Origin: DASUNQ01 sp035536455 | GTDB taxonomy: Bacteria; Acidobacteriota; Thermoanaerobaculia; Multivoradales; UBA5704 | DNA length: 64,000 nt | Direction of reading: 5' to 3' | NCBI GenBank assembly: GCA_035536455.1 | Contig: DATLOC010000058.1 | Span: 75,310 to 139,309, forward strand | Shown: piece by piece, positions 8,377 to 20,259 of the stretch | How the letters are laid out: every line of letters starts with the position of its first letter | Position numbering within the stretch: position 1 is the stretch's first letter | The notes under the pieces: model-generated | What the model saw: the letters and a program-made list of their open reading frames with translations, nothing else | Database searches by the model: none | What the model was told of the DNA's origin: nothing | Program-made: the position numbers and the translations under genes

Positions 8377-8964
8377 ATGAAGCCCAACGACGCGCATGCC
8401 GCCTCGCAGCACACGCACCGCATGGGAGAGCGGGGGAGCGCCTACGTGGCGGTGCTCGTGGTCCTCGTGGTCTTGACCATCTTCGGCCTGGCTCTCGCGC
8501 TGATCACCCAGACCGAGATGCTGGTGGGGAGCAACGAGAAGACGATCAGCCGGGTCTTCTACGTCGCCGACTCGGGCATCGAGATCGCCACCGCCCGCGT
8601 CCTGGTGACCGCCGACCACCGCGCCCGCGTCTACACCATGACCGACAGCGGCGGGCTGCTTACCGGCAAGGTGAAGCTCGGCACCCGCGTCGACGTCTCG
8701 CCCTTCTACCCGATCTTCGACGCCCCCTGCAATCTCTGCGAGATCAACAACGCCGGCGCCTACAACGAGCGCGCTTTCCGCAAGATCATCCACGCCGTGA
8801 CCGTCGACGCCGCGCGCTTCGCCGCGCTCCAGGACGGCAGCAACGAGACGCCGGTGGCGCAGAAGACGCTGAGCGCGATGATCGAGATCCAGCCCTGGCG
8901 CGCCTCGCCGGAGGCCTACTCGGCGGTGCAGAACCAGGCCGAGCTCGATCGCATCAGGTTCTGA
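8377..8964 (+). CDS. PilX-like minor pilin/assembly protein
   Basis: 195 aa from ATG 8377, behind a CCGGAGACC ribosome-type sequence. A 24-residue hydrophilic lead is followed by GERGSAYVAVLVVLVVLTIF and an L...TQTEM...GSNEK pattern typical of the PilX N-terminal domain, which lacks the classical Glu5. The rest is a small soluble domain with one Cys pair (CNLCE). It lies 25 nt upstream of pilY1 in the same operon. PilX proteins are inner-membrane minor pilins that bridge the pilus to PilY1. Confidence 0.75.
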   Translation: MKPNDAHAASQHTHRMGERGSAYVAVLVVLVVLTIFGLALALITQTEMLVGSNEKTISRVFYVADSGIEIATARVLVTADHRARVYTMTDSGGLLTGKVKLGTRVDVSPFYPIFDAPCNLCEINNAGAYNERAFRKIIHAVTVDAARFAALQDGSNETPVAQKTLSAMIEIQPWRASPEAYSAVQNQAELDRIRF

Positions 8965-8989
8965 TCGCCGCCGCCGGAGGAGTCCCGAA

Positions 8990-11900
8990 ATGCGCACCCG
9001 CCGCTCCCAGCTCCCGCTCCGCGCCGCCCTCGCCGGCGTCGCCGCCGCCGCCCTGCTCGCCGGCTACGCGGCCGGCGACGACACGCTGCTCTTCAAGATC
9101 CAGTCGGGCAAGCCCTACGTCTACTTCGTCATCGACACCTCGACGTCGATGAACCTGGCGCCCAACGACACCTGGGTGCACGCCAGCGGCGACGGCGTCT
9201 CCTCCAAGTTCCTGCAGGTCAAGCAGGCGTTGCTCCAGGTGCTGACTGAGACCCACCAGGAGAACGGCGACACCATCCATTTCGGGCTGGCGACCTACAA
9301 CCAGGACCAGCTCCTCGTGCGCGGCAAGCACTGGCTCTACCGCGTGCAGTCGGCGTCGGCGCAGTCCACCGCCCTCAACTACCCGCGCCGCGGCAGCTTC
9401 GTCACCTTCGGCACCCACTTCGAGACGGCCACGCCGGGTGTGGCGGGGACCTGCGTCGCTCCGCTCAACGCCGGCACCAGCGCCGAGCTCGACAAGATCG
9501 ACCGCTTCGCCAAGCTCTCGCCGACCGACCCCGACGGCGACGGCGTCCTGACCTACGCGCCGACGACGCTCTGGCTGAAGAAGGGGGCCAATACCTACAG
9601 GCTCACCGTCAGCCACGAGGCGGGCGCCTTCGGACCGGGCGTCCTGCAGGTCCGCTTCGCGACCGACAGGGCGACGTTGTGCACGCCCTCGCCGGTCTTG
9701 ACGGAGCACGAGGAGGTCGTCTCGACCCTCGACTACTCGACCGAGTTCCTGATGTCCGACGAGCTGACGAACAACAGCGCCCAGTTCGCCGACTGCGAGC
9801 AAGGCGGCGGTGGGGGTGGTGGGGGCGGTGGAGGCGGCGGCGGGGGGGGCGGCGGCGGCAACGCCGAGAACAAGGAGGAGCAGAGCCGCGGCATGGGCTG
9901 GGCCTGGCAGGACGTCCAGGCGACCGGCACCTGCGGCCCGACCGACAAGCCCTTCTCGGGTCAGGGCTGGGAGAGCAACTACGACTCAGTGCCGACCCGC
10001 AGCGGAGCGGGCTTCGACGGGATCGGCGACAACGACCCGCGGGTGCCGGGCAGCCCGTACAAGATCAAGCAGGACACCGTGCTCGACCCCGCGATCGTCC
10101 TCGACCGCGGCGACATGATCCCGCTGCACTGGGACCTCACCAACCGCGAGGACTTCGCGCGCCGCCTGGCCCCGAACTGGGCCGACGGAGCGCCGCTCTC
10201 CGAGATGGAGTTCCGCGCCGCGGCCTACTTCGAGAACGCGCCGCGCAGCGACGGCTTCTTCCATCTCAAGGACGCCGACCGGCGACCGCTCGTCCCCTTC
10301 GGCGCCAGCCCGCTCAACAAGGCGATCGTCGACTTCCGCTGCTGGTACATCGGCAGCGAGGACCAGAAGTGCAAGTCGAGCTTCCAGCCCTTCGGCAGCG
10401 GCTGGGACGACGTGGCGGTGGTCAAGGACTTCGCCGAGTGGGGGTGCCGCCGGCCGTTCCTCATCATCATCGGCGACGGCGAGGCGCACGGCGACTCGAA
10501 CGACGCCACCTCGGCGATCGCCAGCCTGCGGCAGACGCGGGTCAAGACCTGGGCGATCGACTTCGGCGGCACCTGCCCGCCCAACTCGACCTACCACAGC
10601 CTCACCCAGGCCGGGAACGGCGAGTGCCTGACGCCGCAGACCTACGGCGAGCTGGTCGACGCCCTGCGCAAGATCATCGGCACGATCCAGCAGGCCACCA
10701 AGGCGTTCGCCTCGGCGGCCGTCCCCACGGTCCAGGCCGACGTCGAGGAGAAGGTCTTCCTGAGCAACTTCAACCCGCTCGCGCCGCTCGCCCGGGTGCC
10801 CAATCAGCCCCCCGAGCCGCAGCCGGTCTGGATGGGGCGCATGACCGCCTTCCTGAAGCCGGTGCCGCTGACCGTCGAGGGCACGCCGGACGTCACCGCG
10901 GTCTGCAACAGCGACGAGGAGGTGGGCTGCTTCCTCTGGGACGCCGGCCAGGAGCTGCTGGAGCAGACGCCGCTCAACCCCAACGACTCGCCGCTCGGCC
11001 CCGGCCCCGAGGACCGCCGCGTCTACTACTCGCGGTTGACCGCCAACGGCAACTGGCCGCAGACGCGGGTGGACTTCGCGGCGCTCCCGTACTCGCCCGC
11101 GAGCCAGGCGCAGCGGTTCGACCTCTACCGCGCCATGGGGCTGAGCTTCCAGCCGGTGGAAGTCGACGCCACGACCAACCAGACCGCGCAGGCCACGACC
11201 GTAGAGGTGATGCGCGAGGCGCTGGCGCGCAAGGCCGCCGACTTGGAGGAGACCCCGACCGACACCTCCGACGACGTGCCGTTCGTCCTCGGCGACATCT
11301 TCCACTCCAACCCGGTGGTGACCGGCGGGCCGAGCAACTCGCTGTTCTTCGCCAACAACGTCGACGGCTACCGCGAGTTCGCCGAGAAACACCGCTTCCG
11401 GCGCAAGATGCTCATCGTCGGCGCCAACGACGGGCTGCTGCACGTCTTCGACGCCGGCGTCTTTCGCGACAAGGACGACGACGGCGTGGCCGACACCAGC
11501 CCGCTCCTGGCCGCCAGCCTGCGCGAGGGCTTCGACAACGGCACCGGGCGGGAGCTCTTCGCCTTCGCGCCGCGCGCCACGCTGCGCCCCCTCAAGGACC
11601 TCTACGCCGGCACCGGCACCAACCGCACCTGGACGGTGGACGGCACCGTGGCCGCCGCCGACGTGCGCATCGACCCGCTGTTCGTCGGGGTGCCCGACCC
11701 CGACGACCCGGACACCCCCGGCGGGCCGGAGTGGCGGACGGTGCTGATCGGCGGCATGCGCGAGGGGGGGAGCGGCTACTACGCGCTCGACATCACCCAG
11801 CCCGACACCGTCCGCGACGACGACGACCGCCTGCCGGAGGTGGCCGACGGCTCGTACGTGCCGAACTGCTTCGCCGGCGGCCCGCAGTGCGGGCCGGTCA

Positions 11901-13195
11901 AGTTTCCGGTCCAGCTCTGGGAGTTCACCGACAGCGTCTACGACGCCGCGGCCGGCGTACCCCGCCGGCTCGACGAGGACGGCAACGGCAGGAGCGACAT
12001 GGCCCAGACCTGGTCGATCCCCAACATCGGCCGCATCCGGGTCCTGGAGAGCAACGACCCGGTGGACAAGTACGTGGCGGTCTTCGGCGGCGGGTTCGAG
12101 TCCACCAACCTCGCCGGCAACTGGCTCTACATCGTGGACATCGAGACCGGCCAGGCGATCTACAAGCAGAGCGTCGACGGCTCCGTGCCGGCGGAGCCGG
12201 CGGCGGTGGACACCGACCAGGACGGCTACCTCGACCGCATCTACCTCGGCACCAACACGGGGCTGATGTACCGGGTCGACCTACGCGGACCGGCCGGCGA
12301 GCTGCCCGAGCTGGCGCCGGTCGTGCTGGACGAGGCGCAGGATCTGCCGCCGGGCCTCGGGCCGGTGACGGTGCAGCGCATCCTGCCGGCCGACCTCCGC
12401 TTCGCGCCGCGGGTCATCTTCAGGGCGCAGCAGGACGCCGCCACCCCGGCCGTGCCGCCGCGGGCGATCTTCTACCGCCCCTCGGTCATGTTCATCGCGC
12501 GGCGCAACGAGTACGCCCTGGCCTTCGGCGTCGGCCAGCGCAACGACCTGTGGAGCGCCGAGGGGCAGACCGGGCGGTTCTACGTCGTGCGCGACGACAT
12601 CCGCGTCGACGACAAGACGACCTTCTACACCGAGGCCGACCTGACCCAGATCGACCCGGCGGCGGCGTCCACCAACACCGACTTCATCACCGACCCCGGC
12701 GTCGCCGGCAAGGGGTGGTTCCTGCCCTTGCGCGCCGACGAGAAGCTTATCACCAACCCGTTCGCGCTCTCCGGGGTGCTGGTCTTCACCGTCTTCGATC
12801 CCGACGTGCTGATTACCCCCGGCCAGGGGCAGGAGGAGCCCACCTGCCGCCGCACCGGCAACAGCCGCATCTTCGCGGTCAACGCCACCAACGGCAACGG
12901 CCTGCTCTACGACACGAACCTCCTGCCGACGCGCTTCACCGTCATCCAGGACTTCGTCACCGAGCCCTACATCGAGCAGGGGCAGGCGGCGACGGCGCCC
13001 GGCGAGGAAGCGACCTACGGCCGGCTCGCGCCGCACCTCAACAAGGTGATGGAGGAGCTGCAGAAGCTCTTCCCCTCGAACTGCAAGTTCGCCAACTACC
13101 GGCACGACGTCAAGACGCTGGCCTCCGACACCGGCATCATCCACATCGCGCCGGTGCCGATCTGCATCATCGAGAAGAACTGGAAGGAGTTCTGA
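8990..13195 (+). CDS. pilY1: PilY1-type adhesin/tip protein
   Basis: 1401 aa. It is exported by an N-terminal hydrophobic signal (residues 1-27). A von Willebrand A-like domain follows, with the metal site DTSTS at residues 49-53. Around residues 272-290 there is an uninterrupted run of 19 glycines (bases 9803-9859) directly after CEQ. The C-terminal half is the PilY1 beta-propeller, with calcium-loop-like motifs DKDDDGVADT and DTDQDGYLD and the typical GANDGLLHVFDA sequence. PilY1 caps type IV pili and acts in adhesion and retraction control. It is translated from ATG 8990 after GGAGGAG and is followed two bases later by the next gene. Confidence 0.92.
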   Translation: MRTRRSQLPLRAALAGVAAAALLAGYAAGDDTLLFKIQSGKPYVYFVIDTSTSMNLAPNDTWVHASGDGVSSKFLQVKQALLQVLTETHQENGDTIHFGLATYNQDQLLVRGKHWLYRVQSASAQSTALNYPRRGSFVTFGTHFETATPGVAGTCVAPLNAGTSAELDKIDRFAKLSPTDPDGDGVLTYAPTTLWLKKGANTYRLTVSHEAGAFGPGVLQVRFATDRATLCTPSPVLTEHEEVVSTLDYSTEFLMSDELTNNSAQFADCEQGGGGGGGGGGGGGGGGGGGNAENKEEQSRGMGWAWQDVQATGTCGPTDKPFSGQGWESNYDSVPTRSGAGFDGIGDNDPRVPGSPYKIKQDTVLDPAIVLDRGDMIPLHWDLTNREDFARRLAPNWADGAPLSEMEFRAAAYFENAPRSDGFFHLKDADRRPLVPFGASPLNKAIVDFRCWYIGSEDQKCKSSFQPFGSGWDDVAVVKDFAEWGCRRPFLIIIGDGEAHGDSNDATSAIASLRQTRVKTWAIDFGGTCPPNSTYHSLTQAGNGECLTPQTYGELVDALRKIIGTIQQATKAFASAAVPTVQADVEEKVFLSNFNPLAPLARVPNQPPEPQPVWMGRMTAFLKPVPLTVEGTPDVTAVCNSDEEVGCFLWDAGQELLEQTPLNPNDSPLGPGPEDRRVYYSRLTANGNWPQTRVDFAALPYSPASQAQRFDLYRAMGLSFQPVEVDATTNQTAQATTVEVMREALARKAADLEETPTDTSDDVPFVLGDIFHSNPVVTGGPSNSLFFANNVDGYREFAEKHRFRRKMLIVGANDGLLHVFDAGVFRDKDDDGVADTSPLLAASLREGFDNGTGRELFAFAPRATLRPLKDLYAGTGTNRTWTVDGTVAAADVRIDPLFVGVPDPDDPDTPGGPEWRTVLIGGMREGGSGYYALDITQPDTVRDDDDRLPEVADGSYVPNCFAGGPQCGPVKFPVQLWEFTDSVYDAAAGVPRRLDEDGNGRSDMAQTWSIPNIGRIRVLESNDPVDKYVAVFGGGFESTNLAGNWLYIVDIETGQAIYKQSVDGSVPAEPAAVDTDQDGYLDRIYLGTNTGLMYRVDLRGPAGELPELAPVVLDEAQDLPPGLGPVTVQRILPADLRFAPRVIFRAQQDAATPAVPPRAIFYRPSVMFIARRNEYALAFGVGQRNDLWSAEGQTGRFYVVRDDIRVDDKTTFYTEADLTQIDPAAASTNTDFITDPGVAGKGWFLPLRADEKLITNPFALSGVLVFTVFDPDVLITPGQGQEEPTCRRTGNSRIFAVNATNGNGLLYDTNLLPTRFTVIQDFVTEPYIEQGQAATAPGEEATYGRLAPHLNKVMEELQKLFPSNCKFANYRHDVKTLASDTGIIHIAPVPICIIEKNWKEF

Positions 13196-13197
13196 GC

Positions 13198-13938
13198 ATG
13201 AGCCGAGCGCGCGCCCCCCGCATCGCCGCCACCCTGCTCGCCGCGGCCGCCGCCTGCGCCGCTCCCGCGGCGCGCGCCGACTGGCTGGTGACGCGCGACG
13301 GCGCGCGCGTCGAGACCGCCGGCGCCTGGCAGGTCAAGGGCAAGCTCGTGGTCTTCAAGACCGCGGCCGGGGACCTCGCCTCCCTCCGCCTCGCCGACGT
13401 GGACCTCGAGACCAGCCGCGCCGTCACCGCGGAGGCGGGCGCCGCGGAGGCGGCGAGCGCGGAGGCGGCCAGGAAGCCGCCGGCCAGGCGCCGCCCGGTG
13501 CGGGTGCTCACGGACAAGGACTTCCCGCGCGCCGCGCCGCCGGCCCCGCCGGAGGGCGCCGCGGGCGGCGCCGCGCCGCCCCCGGAGCCCGCCGCGAGCG
13601 CGCCGGCGGCCGGGCCGGTGCTGCAGGTGACGTCCTGGGAGCGGGAGGACGACAGCGTCGATCGCCACGTCATGATCACCGGCGCCGTGCGCAACACGGC
13701 CGCCGCGACCGCGGCCGACTCCGGTCTCGTCGTCAGCCTCTTCGACGACGGGGGCGGGCTGATCGCCAGCGTCGCCGCCGAGCTGGCGACGACGGTGCTA
13801 CCCGCCGGCGAGACCACCGGCTTCCGCGCCGACTTCCCGGGCGTCTTCGCCTTCGCCGCGGTCAAGTTCGAGACCAGCGCCATGCGCCTCGAGACGGCGC
13901 CCGAGCCCGCCGCTCCGGCGCCCCCCGCGGGGCCGTAG
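13198..13938 (+). CDS. Exported FxLYD-like domain protein ending the pilus operon
   Basis: 246 aa. ATG 13198 lies two bases after the pilY1 stop. A signal peptide (residues 1-27) is followed by a short strand-rich segment (DWLVTRDGARVETAGAWQ), an Ala/Pro-rich linker, and a C-terminal beta domain of about 100 residues: RHVMITGAVRNTAA, then ETTGFRADFPG. That pattern resembles FxLYD-type extracellular domains. The start of the mature part also resembles a motif seen in other Acidobacteriota periplasmic proteins, but I cannot name it. Its position suggests an accessory role to PilY1 or the filament. Convergent with the sigma-54 regulator, 8 nt away. Confidence 0.6.
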   Translation: MSRARAPRIAATLLAAAAACAAPAARADWLVTRDGARVETAGAWQVKGKLVVFKTAAGDLASLRLADVDLETSRAVTAEAGAAEAASAEAARKPPARRRPVRVLTDKDFPRAAPPAPPEGAAGGAAPPPEPAASAPAAGPVLQVTSWEREDDSVDRHVMITGAVRNTAAATAADSGLVVSLFDDGGGLIASVAAELATTVLPAGETTGFRADFPGVFAFAAVKFETSAMRLETAPEPAAPAPPAGP

Positions 13939-13946
13939 GTCGAAGC

Positions 13947-15248
<1,302 letters not shown>

Positions 15249-15273
15249 GCCGTGGCCTCGCAGGCCTTCCGCC

Positions 15274-16630
<1,357 letters not shown>

Positions 16631-16632
<2 letters not shown>

Positions 16633-17254
16633 CTCCAGACCGGATTCTAGCCCGCAGGCCCCGGCGACGGCCGCCGCACGCCGCGCCGCCGCCGCCCGCC
16701 AGGCGCCGGCCCCCGCGCCGCCGCCGACCCGGATCCTCGACCTCCTGGGCGAGGAGATCCGCCAGCTACGGGTCGAGTTCGAGCGTTTCTTCAACGGCGG
16801 CGTGCCCCTCCCCCCCGAGGCGCTGCGCGAGCGCATCCAGGCGCAGCTCCGCAGCCTCCGCAACACCACCTTCCGCGCCGCCGCCGACAACTTCCGCCTG
16901 GCCGAGCTGGAGTCCCGCTTCAACACCTACAACGAGCAGTTCAACCGCCGCCTTCGCGACCGCGAAGAGGGGCGCCGCGGGCCGCGCCACGCGCCGGCCC
17001 CGGCCGCGCCTCCCCGCTACGACGCCGAGCGCGGCATCGTGATGGACGACCGGCCCGAGCCGGCGGCCGTCGCCGCCCTCTACGCCGGCCTCGGCGGCGG
17101 CGGCCAGGCGGTCTTCGACCTCGCCGGCTTCGAGGCCTACCTCGCCCGGCAGGCCGCGGCGATCCGCGCCAAGACCGGCTGCGCCGCGGTGCAGTTCCGC
17201 ATCGCGGTCGAGGACGGCAAGCCCCGGCTCAAGGCGCGGCCCATCACCGACTAA
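16631..17254 (+). CDS. MXAN_5187-like conserved protein, start codon unclear
   Basis: The frame codes for about 200 aa: an Ala/Pro-rich lead, then a coiled-coil-like section (LLGEEIRQLRVEFERFFNGG through FNTYNEQFNRRLRDREEG), then a Pro-rich linker and a small globular C-terminus ending KPRLKARPITD. This resembles the MXAN_5187 C-terminal family of Myxococcus and relatives, whose function I do not know. The problem is the start: no ATG, GTG or TTG lies in this frame near the domain, and the nearest upstream ones are deep inside selA on the other strand. The 5' end given here is a guess just outside selA. It is followed 11 nt later by the TPR gene, probably one operon. Confidence 0.55.
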
Positions 17255-17265
17255 GGAGAGACGAC

Positions 17266-18249
17266 GTGCGACGATGGATCCCCTGGGCGCTCGCCCTGCC
17301 CCTGATCGCCCTGACCGCCTGGGCCGCGGCCCCCCCCAACCTGTCCAAGGCGCTGGAGGTCCAGCGGCAGCTCGTGCAGCAGCGGCCCGACGACCCCGGC
17401 GCGTTCAACGACCTCGGCAACCTGCTGCAGATGGCCGGCCGGCCGGAAGAGGCCGAGGAGGCCTACCAGCGCGCCCTCGATCTCGACCCCGAGCGCGTCT
17501 CGGCGCGCTTCAACCTCGGGCTCCTCCTCCAGCAGCGCGGCGAGCGGCGCAAGGCGCTACGCCAGTTCCGCGCCGTCCTCGACCAGCAGCCGCGCCACGC
17601 CTGGGCCCACTTCCAGGTCGGCGCCCTGCTCGAAGCCGACGGCAACGACGCCCGGGCGATCGAGTCCTACGCCCGCGCCTTCCGCCTCGACCCGCAGCTC
17701 GCCTTCCCCGAGGTCAACCCGCAGGTCATCAACAGCGACCTGGTGACCGAGGCCATGCTCCAGGCCTACAGCGAAGGCGAAGAGCCCGACACCTTCCCGC
17801 CGCCGCTCTACGAGCAGCCCAACCGCATCGCCGAGCTCCTCGTCCCCCCCGTCGCCGCCCCCGACGAGACGGCCACCGAGCGCGACGAGACCGCCGGCAC
17901 CCCGACCATCCCCGGCATCCGGACCCAGCCCCCCGGCGCCGCCGCCGAGGGAACGCGAGTCCTCCAGCCCGGCAGCCTCCAGGGAGGCGGAGTGAACCAG
18001 GTCGGCGGCGGCGGCGGCGTCCCCCGCGGCCGCAACATGGCCCCCCCGCCAGCCTACGTCCCCCCCCCCCAGCCCGACTGGACCTCCCAAGACCCCGAAG
18101 GCCGCGGCGCCACCATGGAAGAGCCCATCCCCCCGCCCAGCACCACAGTCATCGTCCGCCCCGGCATCCAAAGCACCGGCCGCCTGGACCTCCAGATCAC
18201 CCCCCGCCGCCAACGGACAGCGAGGACCGGTTTAGGAGCGGCTGGGTAA
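17266..18249 (+). CDS. Exported tetratricopeptide-repeat protein
   Basis: 327 aa with a GTG start after AAGGAGAG. A signal peptide or membrane anchor (residues 1-22) is followed by about three TPR units (DPGAFNDLGNLLQMAGRPEE, SARFNLGLLLQQRGERRKA, HAWAHFQVGALLEADG), then a long Pro/Gly-rich low-complexity tail. TPR proteins act as periplasmic scaffolds; no partner can be named here. It is the downstream gene of the MXAN_5187-like gene. Palindromic element A begins 36 nt after its stop. Confidence 0.78.
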   Translation: MRRWIPWALALPLIALTAWAAAPPNLSKALEVQRQLVQQRPDDPGAFNDLGNLLQMAGRPEEAEEAYQRALDLDPERVSARFNLGLLLQQRGERRKALRQFRAVLDQQPRHAWAHFQVGALLEADGNDARAIESYARAFRLDPQLAFPEVNPQVINSDLVTEAMLQAYSEGEEPDTFPPPLYEQPNRIAELLVPPVAAPDETATERDETAGTPTIPGIRTQPPGAAAEGTRVLQPGSLQGGGVNQVGGGGGVPRGRNMAPPPAYVPPPQPDWTSQDPEGRGATMEEPIPPPSTTVIVRPGIQSTGRLDLQITPRRQRTARTGLGAAG

Positions 18250-18285
18250 GGAACGTCTCTGCTGTTTTTCGGTAGGACGGTCCAA

Positions 18286-18453
18286 GGGGGCGTGAGGGGC
18301 GCTCGCGCAGGGCAGCTCTGAGCGAGCGCCTGGCAATCCCTCAGCAGGCCACGACCGATCCAGGCGCGACGCGAAGCGCAGGCGCGCGCCTCAGATCCCG
18401 AAGTCCTCTAATTGCGCGCGCCGGTGCCCTGCGCGAGCGCCCCTCACGCCCCC
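18286..18453. repeat. Palindromic element copy A
   Basis: Perfect 29-bp inverted arms (18286-18314 and 18425-18453) enclose a 110-nt core. The core shares long blocks with copies at 25761-25926 and 29359-29523, such as AAGCGCAGGCGCGCGCC and GCGCGCGCCGG. An inner stem GGCGCGCGC/GCGCGCGCC closes a ~24-nt loop. The arms differ completely from those of the other copies. The element fills the gap between the TPR gene and ychF, which converge; nothing else is seen in the gap (18250-18482). Confidence 0.9.
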
Positions 18454-18482
18454 TCCACCACGGCCCCTCGCCCGCGCTCGCC

Positions 18483-19547
18483 CTAAACGTTGAACCTGAA
18501 GTGCACGACGTCCCCGTCCTGCACGGGATACTCCTTCCCTTCCAACCGCAGCACCCCTTGATCCCGGCAAGCCGCCAGCGTCTTCAACCGCAGCAGCTCA
18601 TCCCACCGCACCACCTCCGCCCGAATAAACCCCCGCTCGATATCCGAGTGAATCGTCCCCGCCGCCTCCCGCGCCCGCGTCCCCCTCCGCACCGTCCAAG
18701 CCCGCACCTCGTCCTCCCCGACAGTGAAAAAAGAAATCAACCCAAGAAGCTCCTGACTGGCCCGCGCCACCCGATCCAGACTCGGCTCCTCCAACCCCAG
18801 CGCCCCCAGAAACTCCGCCTGCTCCTCCGGCGCCAGCCGCCCGATCTCCTCCTCGATCGGCGCCGACACCGCCACTGCCCGAACCGCCGTCCCGAGCGTC
18901 AGCTCCCGCTCCGCGTGCTCCGCCACCCGCCCCTCGTCCACGTTCAGCACCACCAAGAGCGGTTTCGCCGACAGCAGCTGGAACCCGCGCAGCCGCCGCT
19001 CGTCGTCCGCCTCCAGCTCCGCCTCGCGCAGCGGCCGCTCCGCCTCCAGCCGCGGCAGCACGATCTCCTGGAGCAGCGTCCGCTCCCGCTTCTCCTCCTC
19101 CGAGAGCCCGCGCTTCACCGCCTTCTCCAGCCGCTCCAGCCGCCGCTCCACCAGATCGTGGTCGGCCAGGATCAGCTCCAGGTCGAGCGTCGCGATGTCG
19201 CGCGCCGGGTCCACGCTCCCCTCAGTGTGCACGATCTCCGGATCGGCGAAGGCGCGCACCACGTGCACCAGCGCGTCCATCCCCTTGAGCTTTACGAGGT
19301 CGAGGCTCTCCTTCCCCTCGCCGCGCTGGATCCCCGGGATGTCCACGTACTGCACCGTCGCCGGCTGATACCGCCGCGGCTTGAAGAGGTCGCGGAGCCG
19401 CTCCAGCCGCCGGTCCGGCACGGAGGCGACGCCCATGTTCGTCGCCGCCGAGGAAGCGAACTTCCCCGTCTCCTGGCGCGACGCCGTGAGTGTGTTGAAG
19501 AGGGTCGTCTTGCCGACCTTCGGAAGACCGAGGATGCCGAGCTGCAT
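18483..19547 (-). CDS. ychF: Redox-regulated ATPase / GTPase YchF
   Basis: 354 aa from ATG 19547, the start that gives the family's usual MQLGILGLPKVGKTTLFN opening (Walker A GLPKVGKT). It is an Obg-family P-loop ATPase that associates with ribosomes and responds to oxidative stress. Also seen: switch II DIPGIQRGEGK, the specificity region LNVDEG in place of NKxD, and a C-terminal TGS domain ending QDGDVVHFRFNV. Length is close to the usual ~363. It lies 7 nt downstream of an antitoxin-like gene on the same strand, an unusual neighbour that may supply its transcription. Confidence 0.95.
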   Translation of the reverse strand: MQLGILGLPKVGKTTLFNTLTASRQETGKFASSAATNMGVASVPDRRLERLRDLFKPRRYQPATVQYVDIPGIQRGEGKESLDLVKLKGMDALVHVVRAFADPEIVHTEGSVDPARDIATLDLELILADHDLVERRLERLEKAVKRGLSEEEKRERTLLQEIVLPRLEAERPLREAELEADDERRLRGFQLLSAKPLLVVLNVDEGRVAEHAERELTLGTAVRAVAVSAPIEEEIGRLAPEEQAEFLGALGLEEPSLDRVARASQELLGLISFFTVGEDEVRAWTVRRGTRAREAAGTIHSDIERGFIRAEVVRWDELLRLKTLAACRDQGVLRLEGKEYPVQDGDVVHFRFNV

Positions 19548-19554
19548 CGCGCGT

Positions 19555-19893
19555 TCAGCGGCGGCGGGAGCCGCCCGCTGCAACACGAGAGCTGGGCGTT
19601 CGACCCGGATCCAGCGCGGCGGCCACCGCCGCGGGATTCTCCGCCGCGACCTTGAGCAGCGCTCGCGCCGGCCCCTCCGGCTGCCGCCGCCCCTGTTCCC
19701 AATTCTGCAGCGTCGAGACGCTGACGCCGATCATCAGGGCGAACTCGGACTGCGACTTGTTCAGTTTCTCCCGGATGGCCTTGACGTCGCCGGCGCGTAC
19801 CTCGAACCGGCGCGCCGGCTCCATCTCACCGCGCTTGATGCGACCAGCCTGCCGCACGCTCGTGACGAGCAACTCGAACTCGGAGCTTTTCAC
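19555..19893 (-). CDS. XRE-family antitoxin (HigA-like)
   Basis: 112 aa, GTG start overlapping the toxin stop (TAGTG). An N-terminal variable segment is followed by a helix-turn-helix at about residues 40-85: VKAIREKLNKSQSEFALMIG, then VSVSTLQNWEQGRRQP. It should bind and neutralise the toxin encoded just upstream and repress the operon. The toxin-first order is as in higBA and in RelE/HTH pairs. The C-terminal tail is rich in Arg/Ser and may be extended. It reads directly toward ychF. Confidence 0.85.
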   Translation of the reverse strand: MKSSEFELLVTSVRQAGRIKRGEMEPARRFEVRAGDVKAIREKLNKSQSEFALMIGVSVSTLQNWEQGRRQPEGPARALLKVAAENPAAVAAALDPGRTPSSRVAAGGSRRR

Positions 19894-20207
19894 TACAGTT
19901 CCTCCTGGACGATCCGTCTCAACAACCGGAGCTGAGTGGCGGTGAGGTCCTCTTGCCGGGTCTTCGGATACAGGAAGAGCAAGTAGACGGCACTCTCTGC
20001 GGGATCCCAGTAGTAAATGATCCGAAGGCCACCGCTCTTCCCCTTGCCACGTAATCTCCAGCGAAGCTTGCGGAGCCCTCCACCGCCTGGAATCAGGTTG
20101 CCCTGCTCGGGCCGAAGCGCGAGCGCGAGCTGGAGGCCGCGGTACTCGTCATCTGAGAGAAGCTCGTAGAGGTGGTCCGAGAAGACAGGCGTCTCGATGA
20201 ACCACAC
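19893..20207 (-). CDS. RelE/HigB-family mRNA interferase toxin
   Basis: About 104 aa. I prefer GTG 20207 because TATAGT (20213-20218, minus strand) lies only 5 nt before it, giving a leaderless message; a TTG two codons earlier is the alternative. The RelE-fold pattern is visible: LYELLSDDEYRGLQLALALR, GLRKLRWRLRGKGKSGGLRI and YYWDPAESAVYLLFLYPKTR, with the basic and Tyr residues expected for ribosome-dependent mRNA cleavage. It is followed by its HTH antitoxin. It looks intact, unlike two other toxin-antitoxin loci in the window. Confidence 0.85.
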   Translation of the reverse strand: MWFIETPVFSDHLYELLSDDEYRGLQLALALRPEQGNLIPGGGGLRKLRWRLRGKGKSGGLRIIYYWDPAESAVYLLFLYPKTRQEDLTATQLRLLRRIVQEEL

Positions 20208-20259
20208 GGCCAACTATACGCCAGTGACGGACAGGCTGCATCTCCGGACCGTCTCGGGA

